Below are positions 7,929-18,316 of a DNA stretch of 64,000 nt, piece after piece. The DNA lies in assembly GCF_002443295.1 (NCBI RefSeq), contig NZ_BAOS01000045.1:1-64000 (forward strand), read 5' to 3'. The position numbers and the translations under genes are program-made. Within the stretch, counting starts at the first letter, position 1, and each line of letters begins with the position of its first letter. Origin of the DNA: Candidatus Scalindua japonica. Its GTDB lineage: Bacteria; Planctomycetota; Brocadiia; Brocadiales; Scalinduaceae. Below the pieces are notes generated by a model. That model saw only the letters and a list, made by a program, of their open reading frames with translations, did not search any database and was not told where the DNA came from.

Positions 7929-8663
7929 ATGGTTAGACCGCGTGAATTCAGGCTGAATAGCTTATCTACGAGTGGGAAATTATTATGTACCTTTTTTCTG
8001 GTTTGTGTGGGAATAGGTTTTGTCTTTTCTCAGTTAAATCTTTTTCTTACTTACAATAAGGTTGATGGAAAAAGTGGATTTTCGCTTCAGGATTTAGTTC
8101 TCACTTATTACGGTCAACCTGACGTATTACTTGTCGAGTCGAAACTCAATGGTACAATGAGGGAACATCTTGAGAATAATTACGAAAGGAATAGCCTGAT
8201 TAACTGGGCAAAGGGGGGCGCTGGAAAAGAGAAATTGAATGAAGTTAAGAGTATCGTAATAAAAAAATGTTTGCGGTGTCATACTGCTGGTGGGGATGCA
8301 GCGTTTGCGCCGTTTGATAATTTGTCAACCGTCAGTGATATTTTTACAAGAATTAACAGAGGAATCTCAATATCCAGGCTTATAACGCTAAGTCATATCC
8401 ATATAATCAGCATAGGTGTTATTTTCGCGTTGAGTGGAGTGATTTTTTTGTTTACTCCGATTAACGAGAAACTTAAAATGGTATTGTTAATCTTTCCTTT
8501 TGGTTCCTTGTTGATGGATATGTTCTCCTGGTGGTTAACAAAATTAATGCCGGTTTTTGCAATTACCGTATTTATTGGAGGTGTTTTTACGGTAATTGGT
8601 TTTTTTATACAGTTTGTGATTTCTTTACTAACGATGTGGAAGTCTTCTGAAGAGCTTGGTTGA
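7929..8663 (+). CDS. membrane protein with a single c-type heme site
   Basis: The 244-residue product has one N-terminal membrane helix (about residues 17-38), a soluble segment carrying one CLRCH heme c motif (Cys114 to His118), and then three further hydrophobic helices (about 153-175, 180-202, 210-235). The topology puts the heme domain on the outer (p) side. The short distance from heme to helices, with HIHIIS in the second helix, suggests an electron-transfer or sensory membrane anchor. I do not recognise a named family. It follows the histidinol phosphatase by 20 bp and precedes nifU by about 80 bp. Confidence 0.65.
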   Translation: MVRPREFRLNSLSTSGKLLCTFFLVCVGIGFVFSQLNLFLTYNKVDGKSGFSLQDLVLTYYGQPDVLLVESKLNGTMREHLENNYERNSLINWAKGGAGKEKLNEVKSIVIKKCLRCHTAGGDAAFAPFDNLSTVSDIFTRINRGISISRLITLSHIHIISIGVIFALSGVIFLFTPINEKLKMVLLIFPFGSLLMDMFSWWLTKLMPVFAITVFIGGVFTVIGFFIQFVISLLTMWKSSEELG

Positions 8664-8742
8664 ATGATTGATTCAGCAGGTTGTGGTGGACTGCTAATAA
8701 TAGTTAAACCCTCCATTTTTTTTGTTGAAAGGAGTTTGATTT

Positions 8743-9129
8743 ATGTCTGATGATATGAACGGGCCATATAGTGAAAAAGTGATGGACCATTTTATGGAAC
8801 CCAGGAATATGGGAGATATAAAGGATGCGGATGCAGTTGGTACCGTGGGTAATCCTGCTTGTGGTGATGTGATGAGGTTGTATATAAAAGTTGAGGACGA
8901 TAAAATAAAAGAAGCTAAGTTTAAAACGTTTGGTTGTGGTGCTGCGATTGCAACAAGCAGTATGGCTACCGAGATGATTAAAGATAAATCATTAACAGAA
9001 GCCTCAAACGTCACAAACGAAGCTGTAGCTGAGGCACTGGATGGCCTGCCACCAAATAAGATGCACTGTTCTGTCCTTGCCCAGGAAGCAATTGAGGCTG
9101 CGATTAAGAACTACAAGGAAAAAAAGTAG
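8743..9129 (+). CDS. nifU: NifU/IscU-type iron-sulfur cluster scaffold
   Basis: The 128-residue U-type scaffold has the three conserved cysteines in GNPACGDVM, TFGCGAAIA and MHCSVLA, and the Asp after the first Cys. It assembles [2Fe-2S]/[4Fe-4S] clusters with a cysteine desulfurase. Unlike many bacterial isc operons, no iscS, iscR or hscBA genes flank it here. The ATG is supported by a strong RBS (GAAAGGAG). The C-terminal NifU Nfu domain is absent, so it is an IscU-length protein of the archaeal/planctomycete/epsilon NifU N-terminal subtype. Confidence 0.9.
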   Translation: MSDDMNGPYSEKVMDHFMEPRNMGDIKDADAVGTVGNPACGDVMRLYIKVEDDKIKEAKFKTFGCGAAIATSSMATEMIKDKSLTEASNVTNEAVAEALDGLPPNKMHCSVLAQEAIEAAIKNYKEKK

Positions 9130-9143
9130 TAAACATGGTAAAT

Positions 9144-9177
9144 AAACGTCTGTCTGTCGGAGAACAGGCAGGCGTTT
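9144..9177 (+). terminator. hairpin after nifU
   Basis: Arms AAACGTCTGTCTGT and ACAGGCAGGCGTTT pair over 14 bp with two G-U pairs around a 6-nt loop, 14 bp after the nifU stop. The following bases are only moderately T-rich. Confidence 0.6.
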
Positions 9178-9270
9178 GTACATTTATATGGCGGATGTTG
9201 AAGCCTGGCCTTGTCAGTGCTAATCTCTATATTGCTTTTCTTATTTTGCTGATAAGGTTATGAGAAAAAG

Positions 9271-10056
9271 ATGATATTTCTTCTTAAAAAAATACTTTCA
9301 CCTTTTTTACTTCCCATACCTTTCTGTCTTACTTTAGCCTTTGTCGGTCTGTTTTTTGTTTTGTTTACGAAACGGCAAAGATCCGGTAAGTTTATGGTTG
9401 CTTTTGGATTATGTACTCTTGCTATTCTCAGTTATAATCCGATACCAAATTTTTTTGTTTCGTTTCTGGAAAATCGACACCATACTTATTCACCCGATTC
9501 TATTTTAGAGAATGCGACACCGAAGCGCCATCCTGTTAAATATGTTGTTGTGCTTGCAGGCGGTATTGAAACGGATGTTACACTTCCGATAACCAGTCTA
9601 TTATCTGATTCGACGTTGATACGGGTAGTGGAGGGTGTTCTGATCTATCGGGCCAATCCGCAAAGCAAACTTGTCCTCTCCGGCGGTAGTGGTAGTGAGT
9701 CTTGCCCTGAAGCGTTAGGCATGGCCAATCTTGCAAAATCTCTTGGGGTCAATCAAAATGACATTGTGATTGAATCTGATTCCAGAGATACAAAAGATCA
9801 AGCTCGTTTAATAAAAAAAATTGTTGGTCATAAACCGTTTATCTTAGTAACTTCTGCGCATCATATGCCTCGGTCTATGGCACTGTTTAGGAAGCAGAAA
9901 ATGGACCCTATCGCCGCCCCAGCCAATTATGTAGTTACAAAAGGAAAGATAGGGATTAATTCATTTCTACCGGGTTCCGGAGCATTACGTAAATCAGAGA
10001 TAGCTATCCATGAATATTTAGGGCTTGTGTGGGCAAAGTTGAGGGGGCAGATTTGA
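9271..10056 (+). CDS. ElyC/YdcF-like DUF218 envelope protein
   Basis: The 261-residue product has two N-terminal membrane helices (about residues 10-32 and 38-58) and a C-terminal DUF218 domain. The family motifs are VVLAGGIE, KLVLSGGSGSESCPEA, IESDSRDTKDQA and LVTSAHHMPRSM. ElyC in E. coli affects lipid-carrier metabolism and peptidoglycan assembly; SanA/YdcF relatives are also envelope-linked. The biochemical activity is not firmly known for the family. The gene stands alone, convergent with the TPR/ppdK operon. Confidence 0.8.
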   Translation: MIFLLKKILSPFLLPIPFCLTLAFVGLFFVLFTKRQRSGKFMVAFGLCTLAILSYNPIPNFFVSFLENRHHTYSPDSILENATPKRHPVKYVVVLAGGIETDVTLPITSLLSDSTLIRVVEGVLIYRANPQSKLVLSGGSGSESCPEALGMANLAKSLGVNQNDIVIESDSRDTKDQARLIKKIVGHKPFILVTSAHHMPRSMALFRKQKMDPIAAPANYVVTKGKIGINSFLPGSGALRKSEIAIHEYLGLVWAKLRGQI

Positions 10057-10190
10057 GATTATACCTTAGTTGTTTCGAAAAAAAGTTACCAGGCTCTTTT
10101 TGGCTTACATTTTCTGAAGTGATGATGTAAGGTGTAGAGAATACAAGTCTTACTTCATTCCATAATTTTTGGAAACAAACTTCGGGTTGT

Positions 10191-12530
10191 TTAATTACGA
10201 CTATTCAACTTTTTGTACAAAGAGACCTCTCTCTTTGCCTGAAGGAGCATTCCTTTTTCTCTGTATACTACCCCTAGATTGTAATGAACATCCGGCAGGC
10301 TCGGATTCGACTCAATTACTTTTTTATATTCAAGAATAGCATCATCGTACATTCGCCTTTTACTGTAAACTATACCAAGGTTGTAATGTGCAGCTTCATC
10401 ATCCGGATTTAATTCTATTGTTTTCTTGAACGATTCAATTGCGTTGTCATACATTTTTTTCTTATTATAAGCAATGCCAATATTAAAGTATGCTTCCGAG
10501 TATTCAGGATTAATCTTGAAAGCTTTTTTGTATTGTGCAATTGCCTGAGTGAGCATTACTTTTTTCACATAAGTAGTACCGAGATTATTATACGCCTCAG
10601 CATATTCTGGGTTATTTTCAATCGCCATTTTATACTGTTCTATGGCTTCGTTGAACATGTTTTTACTGTGATACGCTACTCCTCTATTATTATATGCCTC
10701 TGCGTAATCCGGATTTAGGTCCAGGGCTGCTTTATAAAATGCTATTGCCTTGTCTGGGTTGTCTTGCTTAAAAAACACTATCCCGAGGTTATTGTATGCT
10801 TCGTCATAATCCGGTTTGAATTTAATGGCTTTATTGTAGTAGTTAACAGCATCTTCCAATTCTCCATTGTCATCACATAAAACGCCTAAATTGTTATATG
10901 CCTCTGCATAGGAAGGGTTTGTTTCTAAAGCTTTTTTATGCGCATGAACAGCTTCAGAGTGGTTCCCTCTTATTCTGCAAATAATACCAAGTGCATTCCA
11001 TGCTTCAGGAAAGTCAGGATTGATTTCAAGGGCTTTTTTATAAGCGGTGTATGCTTCATTAGGGTTATTATCTGCCTTGTAAGCATTACCAAGGTTATAG
11101 TGACAAATTACATTATCAGGGTTCAGTGTTAAAACCTTATTAAACAGTGAAATGGCTTTTCCATGTTTTCCAATACGGTTGTAAGAACTGCCCAATTCGT
11201 GTAAGGCTTCTACATGCTTATTCCTGATTTTCAGAGCACTCTTGAATGTCGTAATCGCATCTTCAAAAAGCTCCTTTTTAGAATAAGCAAGCCCCAGGTT
11301 GTAATAAATATCCGCATTGTCTTTCTTTGTCTCTAATGCTTCTGTATACTCTGTAATCGAATCATCGTATCTCTCTTCCTTAAAGTACAGAAGACCCATA
11401 TTGTAATGTGCTTTATAGTTATCAGGGTCAATTTCGATGATGGCCTTGAAGTTGGAGGCCGCTTCTTTATTATCTCCGTCCTTTGTGTAAATGAGACCGA
11501 GATTATAAAGTGAAGGGACATGTTGTTGATCGGCTTTAAGGGCTTTAACATATATCCTCTTAGCTTCTGCAATATTTCCTTCTTCTTCGTAACAACATCC
11601 TAGATTGTAGTATGCATTTACATCAGAGGTATCAGCGCTGATGACCTTTTTGAACTCGAAAATTGCTTTATCAATTAATCCTTTTTTTCTATAAAGGACA
11701 CCAAGATGGAATGTTGCATCAAAATGTCTGGCATTAAGTTCAATTACTTTGTTGTAAGTAGTAATTGCTTCGTCTGTTTCTTCAATATGATCATATGATA
11801 AACCAAGATTATAGTAAATTGCTTCATCATTAGGATTAAATGTTAAGGCTTTTTTAAATTCAGGAATAGCTGATGCAAAATCCTGTTTTTTATTATGCGC
11901 TAGTCCAATACAAAAGTATGGAGTGTGGTCCTTTGGCTTATTATTGACTACTGTACGTAATACTGAAATAGCTTTGTTATACATTCCAGTCCTGTAATAA
12001 GCGATACCAAGATTATGTTTGGTATTTGAATTGTTTTTGTCCAGCTCTATTACTGTTTCCCATTGTTTAATTGCATCATCAATCCTGCCATTGTAAAAGT
12101 CGATAAGTCCAATTTCATAATATCCTTCCAGTGCGGTAGGGATACCTGCTTTTGTCAGTCTCTCAATCTTTGCCTTAAGTTTATTAATCTTTATTTTAGA
12201 CCGTTGAGATATTTTTGGTTGTTTTCTGTCTAGTTGTAACAGAGATGGGATGTTAGCGCCTTTTCGTTCCATTTTCAGCATCTCTTCAAGGTCCCTTTTC
12301 TGTTCCTTCAAAAGGTTTCTTCCTTCTTCGTACATGTGGTTTACAATGTTTAATTGTGCCTTCAGGTCATCTATTTGTGTACTTTTTTCTTTTAATTTTA
12401 CCTCTAGAGTTTCTCTTTGATAAAAATACCATGAGAATATTTCTTTAATAAAATTAATAGATTTAAAGAAGAAATTATCTCTGATCAGTTGAGAGGAATT
12501 CTTGTCTTTTTTTGTGAGAAAATCATCCAT
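10191..12530 (-). CDS. large TPR-repeat protein with N-terminal coiled coil
   Basis: The 779-residue product opens with about 130 residues rich in charged heptads (YQRETLEVKLKEKSTQ and onward), predicted to be a coiled coil. About 18-19 near-canonical tetratricopeptide repeats of 34 residues then run to the C-terminus (for example NPDYAEAYNNLG, NPDDEAAHYNLG). No signal peptide is evident. TPR arrays are protein-protein scaffolds. The start codon lies 1 bp after the ppdK stop, so the two are almost certainly cotranscribed and may be translationally coupled. The partner and function are unknown. Confidence 0.85.
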   Translation of the reverse strand: MDDFLTKKDKNSSQLIRDNFFFKSINFIKEIFSWYFYQRETLEVKLKEKSTQIDDLKAQLNIVNHMYEEGRNLLKEQKRDLEEMLKMERKGANIPSLLQLDRKQPKISQRSKIKINKLKAKIERLTKAGIPTALEGYYEIGLIDFYNGRIDDAIKQWETVIELDKNNSNTKHNLGIAYYRTGMYNKAISVLRTVVNNKPKDHTPYFCIGLAHNKKQDFASAIPEFKKALTFNPNDEAIYYNLGLSYDHIEETDEAITTYNKVIELNARHFDATFHLGVLYRKKGLIDKAIFEFKKVISADTSDVNAYYNLGCCYEEEGNIAEAKRIYVKALKADQQHVPSLYNLGLIYTKDGDNKEAASNFKAIIEIDPDNYKAHYNMGLLYFKEERYDDSITEYTEALETKKDNADIYYNLGLAYSKKELFEDAITTFKSALKIRNKHVEALHELGSSYNRIGKHGKAISLFNKVLTLNPDNVICHYNLGNAYKADNNPNEAYTAYKKALEINPDFPEAWNALGIICRIRGNHSEAVHAHKKALETNPSYAEAYNNLGVLCDDNGELEDAVNYYNKAIKFKPDYDEAYNNLGIVFFKQDNPDKAIAFYKAALDLNPDYAEAYNNRGVAYHSKNMFNEAIEQYKMAIENNPEYAEAYNNLGTTYVKKVMLTQAIAQYKKAFKINPEYSEAYFNIGIAYNKKKMYDNAIESFKKTIELNPDDEAAHYNLGIVYSKRRMYDDAILEYKKVIESNPSLPDVHYNLGVVYREKGMLLQAKREVSLYKKLNSRN

Positions 12531-12531
12531 A

Positions 12532-15285
12532 CTATTGTTTTTCCTTTATTGCTGATTGAGCAGATGATAAACGTGCGATTGGTACCCTGAAAGGTGAGCA
12601 ACTGACATAGTCCATACCGTTTCTATTACAAAACTGTATTGATGAGGGTTCTCCTCCATGTTCTCCGCAAATTCCTATCTTAAGGTCCGGTTTGGTTTGT
12701 CGTCCTTTCTTGATGCCGGTTGTAACTAACTGTCCTACTCCATCCTGGTCTAGGACCTGAAAAGGATCTTTCTCCAATAGCCCGCGTTCGGTGTACTGTG
12801 GTACAAAAGAGCCAACATCGTCACGGCTATATCCAAATGTCATTTGTGTTAGATCGTTAGTACCAAATGAGAAAAATTCCGCGTATTTAGCTATGCGATC
12901 TGCGGTTAAAGCGGCCCTTGGTATCTCAATCATCGTGCCGATCTTGTAGTTTATCTTTGCGCCTTTTTCTGTCAACACTTTCTCCGCTATGATTTTAATA
13001 TCGTTTTTAAGCACTTTCATTTCTTCATCCGTGCCAACAAGAGGGACCATGATCTCTGGAAATACTTTAATATTTTGCTTTTTTACAGCACATGCTGCCT
13101 GGATTATTGCCTTTACCTGCATTTCATAAATGTCCGGGTAGGTAATCCCGAGACGGCAACCTCTCAATCCCAGCATGGGGTTCGTTTCATGAAGACTGTC
13201 AACCCTGTCTTTTACTTCTTTAGGATTCATTCCCATTTTTTTTGCAAGTTCGATTTGTAAATGTTTTTCGTTTGGCAGAAATTCGTGTAGTGGCGGATCG
13301 AGAAGCCGAATAGTTACAGGAAAGCCGTTCATGACCTTGAAAATTTTTGTAAAATCGCTTCTCTGCATGGGTAATAACTTATTCAACGCACCTTTATATA
13401 GTCTTTGTGACTCTTTAAGCTTGGATTGAATATTATTTTTTTTGTTGTTCAGTGAAGAGAGTTTTTTCTTTGGTGCTTTATTAAGCTCTGCTTTTGCCTC
13501 ATTAACTGAAATTTTCAGTTTGGTAACGTTTCCAGCTGTTAGTATCATCTGTCTGACATAATCAATCCGGTCTTCGCCAAAAAACATGTGTTCCGTGCGG
13601 CATAGACCTATTCCCTCTGCACCAAAATCCCTGGCCCTTTGAGCGTCTTCTGGCGTATCGGCATTTGTCCTTACCTTTAGCCTGCGGAATTCATCTGTCC
13701 ATTTCATCAGTTTTCCAAAGTCCCCACAGAGTGTCGGTTCTACTGTGGGTACTTGTCCCAGAATGACTTCGCCACGTGTACCGTCCAGAGAGATGTAGTC
13801 GCCTTTTTTAATGGTTTTTTCGCCTACGGTAAATTCCTCTTTTTCATAATCTACTTGAATGCCGCCACATCCTGCAACACAGCATGTTCCCATCCCTCTG
13901 GCAACTACTGCGGCGTGTGAGGTCATGCCTCCTTTGGTTGTAAGTATTCCCTGTGCTACATGCATTCCTCCAATGTCTTCCGGTGATGTCTCTATTCGCA
14001 CTAGGATGATCTTTTCATTCTTTGCCGCCAGCTTTTCGGCTTCATCCGCGTGGAATGTTACTTTGCCTGAAGCCGCTCCGGGCGATGCCGGCAGACCTGA
14101 TGCGATAACATTTCTTTTTGCTTTTGGATTAAACGTTGGGTGAAGTAGCTGGTCCAGTTGGTTTGGTTCTATCCTGTTGATGGCAGTTTTTTTGTCGATA
14201 AGTTTTTCTTTTACCATATCAACTGCGATTTTTACCGCTGCCTGAGTGGTTCTCTTACCATTTCGAGTCTGGAGCATAAACAACTTTCCTTCTTGTATCG
14301 TAAACTCTATATCCTGTAAGTCTTTGTAGTGCTTTTCCAATTTGTTTTTTATATTTACCAATTTCTTGTATGCTATAGGTAATTCTTTTGCCAGATCGCT
14401 TATTGGTTCCGGAGTTCGTATACCTGCAACAACGTCTTCACCCTGCGCGTTCAGCAGGAACTCTCCATAAAATTTGTTCTCTCCGTTAGATGGGTTTCTG
14501 GTAAAGCACACGCCTGTCGCAGAATTGTTACCGGTGTTGCCGAAAACCATAGCCTGTATATTTACGGCTGTTCCTAATAAACCGCTGATATCATATATTT
14601 TTCTGTATTTTACAGCTCTTGGATTATTCCAGGAATCAAAGACCGCAATAATAGCTTTACGTAGTTGTTCTTTAGGATCTAAGGGAAAATCAGAGCCGGT
14701 CCTTTTTTTGTATATCGCTATGAAATCTTTACAGATATTCTTTAATTGTTCTGCGTTCAAATCCGTATCATTTTCCACTTTTGCCTTTTTTTTGTGTCGG
14801 GCAATTATTTCCTCAAAATCATGGTGTTTCATACCCATGACAACATTGCCAAACATATTTATAAACCTTCTGTACGCGTCCCTTGGAAATCTTTCGTTAT
14901 TGGTTTTATTGATAAGTCCCTGTATGGAATCAGGGTTCAAACCCAGGTTTAGAACTGTGTCCATCATTCCTGGCATTGAAGCCGCGGCACCGCTTCTTAC
15001 CGATACTAATAAAGGGTTATTTGGATCTCCTAATTTAGCGCCCATTTCACGTTCAAGGCGGGTCAGGTTTTTATCAATTTCAGATTGAAGTCCTGTAGGG
15101 AATTTTTTGTTTTGTCTATTGTACTCATCACACGCTTCAGTTGTAATTGTAAATCCAGGAGGAACAGGGAAACCTAGATTTGCCATCTCAGCAAGGTTTG
15201 CGCCCTTACCACCTAAAAGGTCCTTCATTCTGGCATTACCATCAGCTTTGTTGTTACCAAAAAAATAAATATATTTCTTTTTCAT
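12532..15285 (-). CDS. ppdK: pyruvate, phosphate dikinase
   Basis: The 917-residue PPDK interconverts pyruvate, ATP and Pi with PEP, AMP and PPi. Domains in order: ATP-grasp ([13 protein letters not shown] to about residue 340), phosphohistidine domain with [15 protein letters not shown] carrying the catalytic His, and a PEP/pyruvate TIM barrel with [14 protein letters not shown] and the catalytic Cys in [12 protein letters not shown]. It is somewhat longer than the typical 870-890 residues because a Lys-rich insert (about residues 590-635, containing [15 protein letters not shown]) precedes LLPMQRSDF. In anammox bacteria PPDK can feed PEP into gluconeogenesis from acetyl-CoA-derived pyruvate. 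PEP is also the substrate of the PEP mutase upstream. Confidence 0.97.
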   Translation of the reverse strand: MKKKYIYFFGNNKADGNARMKDLLGGKGANLAEMANLGFPVPPGFTITTEACDEYNRQNKKFPTGLQSEIDKNLTRLEREMGAKLGDPNNPLLVSVRSGAAASMPGMMDTVLNLGLNPDSIQGLINKTNNERFPRDAYRRFINMFGNVVMGMKHHDFEEIIARHKKKAKVENDTDLNAEQLKNICKDFIAIYKKRTGSDFPLDPKEQLRKAIIAVFDSWNNPRAVKYRKIYDISGLLGTAVNIQAMVFGNTGNNSATGVCFTRNPSNGENKFYGEFLLNAQGEDVVAGIRTPEPISDLAKELPIAYKKLVNIKNKLEKHYKDLQDIEFTIQEGKLFMLQTRNGKRTTQAAVKIAVDMVKEKLIDKKTAINRIEPNQLDQLLHPTFNPKAKRNVIASGLPASPGAASGKVTFHADEAEKLAAKNEKIILVRIETSPEDIGGMHVAQGILTTKGGMTSHAAVVARGMGTCCVAGCGGIQVDYEKEEFTVGEKTIKKGDYISLDGTRGEVILGQVPTVEPTLCGDFGKLMKWTDEFRRLKVRTNADTPEDAQRARDFGAEGIGLCRTEHMFFGEDRIDYVRQMILTAGNVTKLKISVNEAKAELNKAPKKKLSSLNNKKNNIQSKLKESQRLYKGALNKLLPMQRSDFTKIFKVMNGFPVTIRLLDPPLHEFLPNEKHLQIELAKKMGMNPKEVKDRVDSLHETNPMLGLRGCRLGITYPDIYEMQVKAIIQAACAVKKQNIKVFPEIMVPLVGTDEEMKVLKNDIKIIAEKVLTEKGAKINYKIGTMIEIPRAALTADRIAKYAEFFSFGTNDLTQMTFGYSRDDVGSFVPQYTERGLLEKDPFQVLDQDGVGQLVTTGIKKGRQTKPDLKIGICGEHGGEPSSIQFCNRNGMDYVSCSPFRVPIARLSSAQSAIKEKQ

Positions 15286-15697
15286 AGTTTTTACCTTTTT
15301 TTAGTTAATTACAATACCGATTCTTACCCGGAATTGTGAACACAATCCTGCTTTGGCAGAATTACTATTCTAGAATCAATAGTATTTCAATACAATATAG
15401 CTTAACATCGTTTCAGCCATAAAACATTATTTAGTATTTTATACGGTGAGATGGGGGATTTGATACTATCAAACATGTTTATCTCTAGCAAGTAAAATTA
15501 TTACGCTTATTGTTTTGACATAATAAGGCTGTTCTGGTAGCATTTTTTCTTTGTTTTTTTAAATATACTCAAGTATTACACATTAAAGTTAAAATAGCAA
15601 ATATTCAATAAGTTATATATACTTTTAGATACTATATTTATTTTATGTATAAACGCCTGAAATAAGATAAAAAGATCAACAATTGAAGGGAGTGTAA
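15286..15697. other. divergent intergenic region between ppdK and purH
   Basis: This 412-bp AT-rich gap must hold promoters in both directions. Towards purH the best match is TTGACA at 15515-15520 with TAGCAT 17 bp later, which is weak in the -10. No clear site towards ppdK, no RNA gene and no coding frame was seen. Confidence 0.4.
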
Positions 15698-17269
15698 ATG
15701 GCAAAGATAAGAACTGCTTTGATAAGTGTTTCTGACAAGACTGGAATCATAGATCTGGCTAAGGGTCTGGCAGACCTTGGTGTTAAGATTATGTCGACAG
15801 GTGGAACCGCAAAATCTATCAGGGAAAGCGGTGTTTCGGTTACGGATGTATCTGAATATACGGGTTTTCCAGAGATCATGAATGGCAGGGTAAAGACGCT
15901 GCATCCAAAGATCCATGGCGGCTTGCTTGCTGTCAGGGACAACGAAAGTCACATGAAACAGATAGAGGATTTAGGGATTGGCACAATAGATCTTGTAGTT
16001 GTTAATCTATATCCGTTTGAGAAGACTATCAGCAAAGAAAATGTGTCTCAGGAAGAAGCTGTTGAAAATATCGATATTGGCGGTCCATCTATGATAAGGT
16101 CTGCAGCGAAGAATTTCAAACACGTTGCAATTGTAGTAAACCCTGATCGTTATGACGCTTTATTAGATGAACTCAGAGAAGAAGAGTGTGATCTCACATA
16201 TAAGACCCGTTATGAACTGGTTACCGAGGCATTCAAACATACCAGCCAGTATGACAAGGTAATATTTGATTATTTCAACAGGGATAATAAAGAAGCTTAT
16301 CCGGAAACACTAAGTAGAGTATTGGATAAAAAGCAGGATTTAAGATATGGCGAAAATCCACACCAGACAGCAGCATTTTATGTTGATAAAAACGTTGATG
16401 TGCCTTGTATCTCAAATGCTCAACAGTTACATGGTAAGGCTTTGTCTTTTAATAACATATTGGATACCGATGTTGCCATTGAAATCGTTAAGGAATTTGA
16501 AAAACCATCCGCTGTATTAATAAAACACGCTAATCCTTGTGGTGTAGCATGCGCAGAAGACCTGAAAGACGCTTTTGCAAATGCTTACCGTTCAGATCCA
16601 GTTTCGGCTTTTGGATGCATATTGAGTTTAAACAGGACGGTTGACGAAAAGACGGCTGAGGCCATTACAGAGCCAGGTCATTTTGTTGAGGTGATTGCGG
16701 CGCCGGGTTTCGAAGATAAGGCGATTGAGATTTTGACTACAAAGCGTGGTTGGGGAAAGGACCTTCGATTATTGAAATTGGACTCGCTTGGCGATTTATC
16801 CGTAAAGAAGGGAATAACTGATTTCAGGGGTGTTGTGGGCGGTTTATTGGTTCAGGATAAAGATATGAACTCCGGAGATAAAGATCAGTTGAAGGTGGTT
16901 ACAAAAAAAGCTCCATCAGAAGATGATATAGATGAGTTGCTGTTTGCGTGGAAGGTTTGCAAGCATGTTAAATCCAATGCAATCGTTTTTACAAAAGACA
17001 AGATGGTTGTTGGTGTGGGTGCGGGCCAGATGAGCCGCGTTGACTCTACAAATATCGCGATAAGTAAATCTGGTGGCAGGACTGCCGGGACAGCCATGGC
17101 TTCTGACGCCTTTTTCCCTTTCAGGGATTGTATCGACATTGCGGCTAAGGCTGGAATTACTGCTATAATACAACCTGGTGGATCAAAAAAGGATCAGGAA
17201 TCGATAGACGCGGCAAATGAACATGGAATTGCAATGGTATTTACCGGTGAGAGGCACTTTAAACACTAA
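15698..17269 (+). CDS. purH: bifunctional AICAR transformylase/IMP cyclohydrolase
   Basis: This 523-residue PurH catalyses the last two steps of de novo IMP synthesis. An N-terminal MGS-like cyclohydrolase domain carries SVSDKTGI, STGGTAKSI, GFPEIMNGRVKTLHPKIHGG. The C-terminal formyltransferase domain has RYGENPHQ, IKHANPCGVA and the Lys/His region, ending in TAIIQPGGSKKDQESID. The length is standard. RBS GAAGGGAG supports the ATG. It is monocistronic here. Confidence 0.97.
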   Translation: MAKIRTALISVSDKTGIIDLAKGLADLGVKIMSTGGTAKSIRESGVSVTDVSEYTGFPEIMNGRVKTLHPKIHGGLLAVRDNESHMKQIEDLGIGTIDLVVVNLYPFEKTISKENVSQEEAVENIDIGGPSMIRSAAKNFKHVAIVVNPDRYDALLDELREEECDLTYKTRYELVTEAFKHTSQYDKVIFDYFNRDNKEAYPETLSRVLDKKQDLRYGENPHQTAAFYVDKNVDVPCISNAQQLHGKALSFNNILDTDVAIEIVKEFEKPSAVLIKHANPCGVACAEDLKDAFANAYRSDPVSAFGCILSLNRTVDEKTAEAITEPGHFVEVIAAPGFEDKAIEILTTKRGWGKDLRLLKLDSLGDLSVKKGITDFRGVVGGLLVQDKDMNSGDKDQLKVVTKKAPSEDDIDELLFAWKVCKHVKSNAIVFTKDKMVVGVGAGQMSRVDSTNIAISKSGGRTAGTAMASDAFFPFRDCIDIAAKAGITAIIQPGGSKKDQESIDAANEHGIAMVFTGERHFKH

Positions 17270-17444
17270 ATACAAGAATCTACACTAAACATAATAGATA
17301 ACTTTTTTTACAAATTGACGACTAATATCCGACAGTAGAACAGTCAGACATACGAAATTATGGCAGTTCTAATGCTACTGTTACCGCTTCATTTTTTATC
17401 AAGCACTTAACATCATTATTATTCCAGAAAGGAGTATTATATTC

Positions 17445-18266
17445 ATGATACAAAAAAATAACACTTTTAATTGTTTACTTGGAGTTGCCCTCCTGGTAGT
17501 GTTTTTCCTGACAGGGTGTGCGACAACTACGGTGCAGGAAACATCTCTTTCTTCAACAGAAGCGTTGAAAACAGCATCATCTCCTTCTAAAAGAATATCC
17601 GGTACGGGTCTGACAGAAATTACCGATACAAACAAAATTCCTGATTTTAAAGATGATTATGGCAAAATAGAATTACTTTACGCAGTAGACAATAGCAGGT
17701 TATATTTTGAAAAAGTCAAGTCATATCCTGGCACCTTTAAATCTATAGGTTTTACCCCTGAAAAACAGGTAGAGACCTTAAAGCTTTTCAGGGATGGATA
17801 TGTTAGTAGCAAGAGCCCGCAGGAGTTGACAGAATTTATTGCAAAAAATTTCAGGATCTTTCAGGCAACAGGAAAGGAACATGGAGGTGAAGTCCATTTT
17901 AAAGGTTATGGATTTCCAATTTCAGACAAAAATGTTACAAATCGTACAAGTCTTGCATATGATTGGAATACTGCAGTCTATTTTGGTTCATTAGGCTTAC
18001 ATGTCACTCCAATGCGTAGTATTGCAACCGATGATAAGGTTTTGCCTCCTGGCGGACTCGCCTTTGTGGTAATAGAAGGGTCGACAAACCTCAATCAGGA
18101 TAAAAGGCAATCGGGAAAATCATTTTTTGTCTTGGCAAATGATTCAAGGAGTACTGCCAAAACGGCTGACAGGGCAGATATTTTCTTTGGGATAGGCAAA
18201 AATGCTATCCAAAAGGCGGAGAATTTTAATACCACCGGAAAGCTCTATTACCTTCTAAAACGGTAA
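17445..18266 (+). CDS. lipoprotein with MltA-type 3D (barwin-like) domain
   Basis: The 273-residue lipoprotein has a signal peptide with lipobox FLTGC (Cys about residue 25) and a variable region. The C-terminal part resembles the 3D domain of membrane-bound lytic transglycosylase A: the TPMRSIATDDKVLPPGGL segment and FFVLANDS through TADRADIFFGIG contain the Asp residues that give the domain its name. It ends in TGKLYYLL, as MltA does. The large MltA domain 1 is shortened or diverged. A peptidoglycan-cleaving role in the periplasm is inferred, which is notable since anammox planctomycetes have an atypical envelope with peptidoglycan. Confidence 0.7.
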   Translation: MIQKNNTFNCLLGVALLVVFFLTGCATTTVQETSLSSTEALKTASSPSKRISGTGLTEITDTNKIPDFKDDYGKIELLYAVDNSRLYFEKVKSYPGTFKSIGFTPEKQVETLKLFRDGYVSSKSPQELTEFIAKNFRIFQATGKEHGGEVHFKGYGFPISDKNVTNRTSLAYDWNTAVYFGSLGLHVTPMRSIATDDKVLPPGGLAFVVIEGSTNLNQDKRQSGKSFFVLANDSRSTAKTADRADIFFGIGKNAIQKAENFNTTGKLYYLLKR

Positions 18267-18284
18267 GTTAATGAATTTGCCCGT

Positions 18285-18316
18285 ACCCGTTCCCACACTT
18301 TAATGTGGGGACGGGT
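18285..18316 (+). terminator. hairpin after the 3D-domain lipoprotein gene
   Basis: Arms ACCCGTTCCCACA and TGTGGGGACGGGT pair over 13 bp (one G-U) around CTTTAA, starting 18 bp after the stop. No U-tract follows. The rest of the 18317-18722 gap is AT-rich, with no gene or clear promoter that I can support. Confidence 0.6.
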
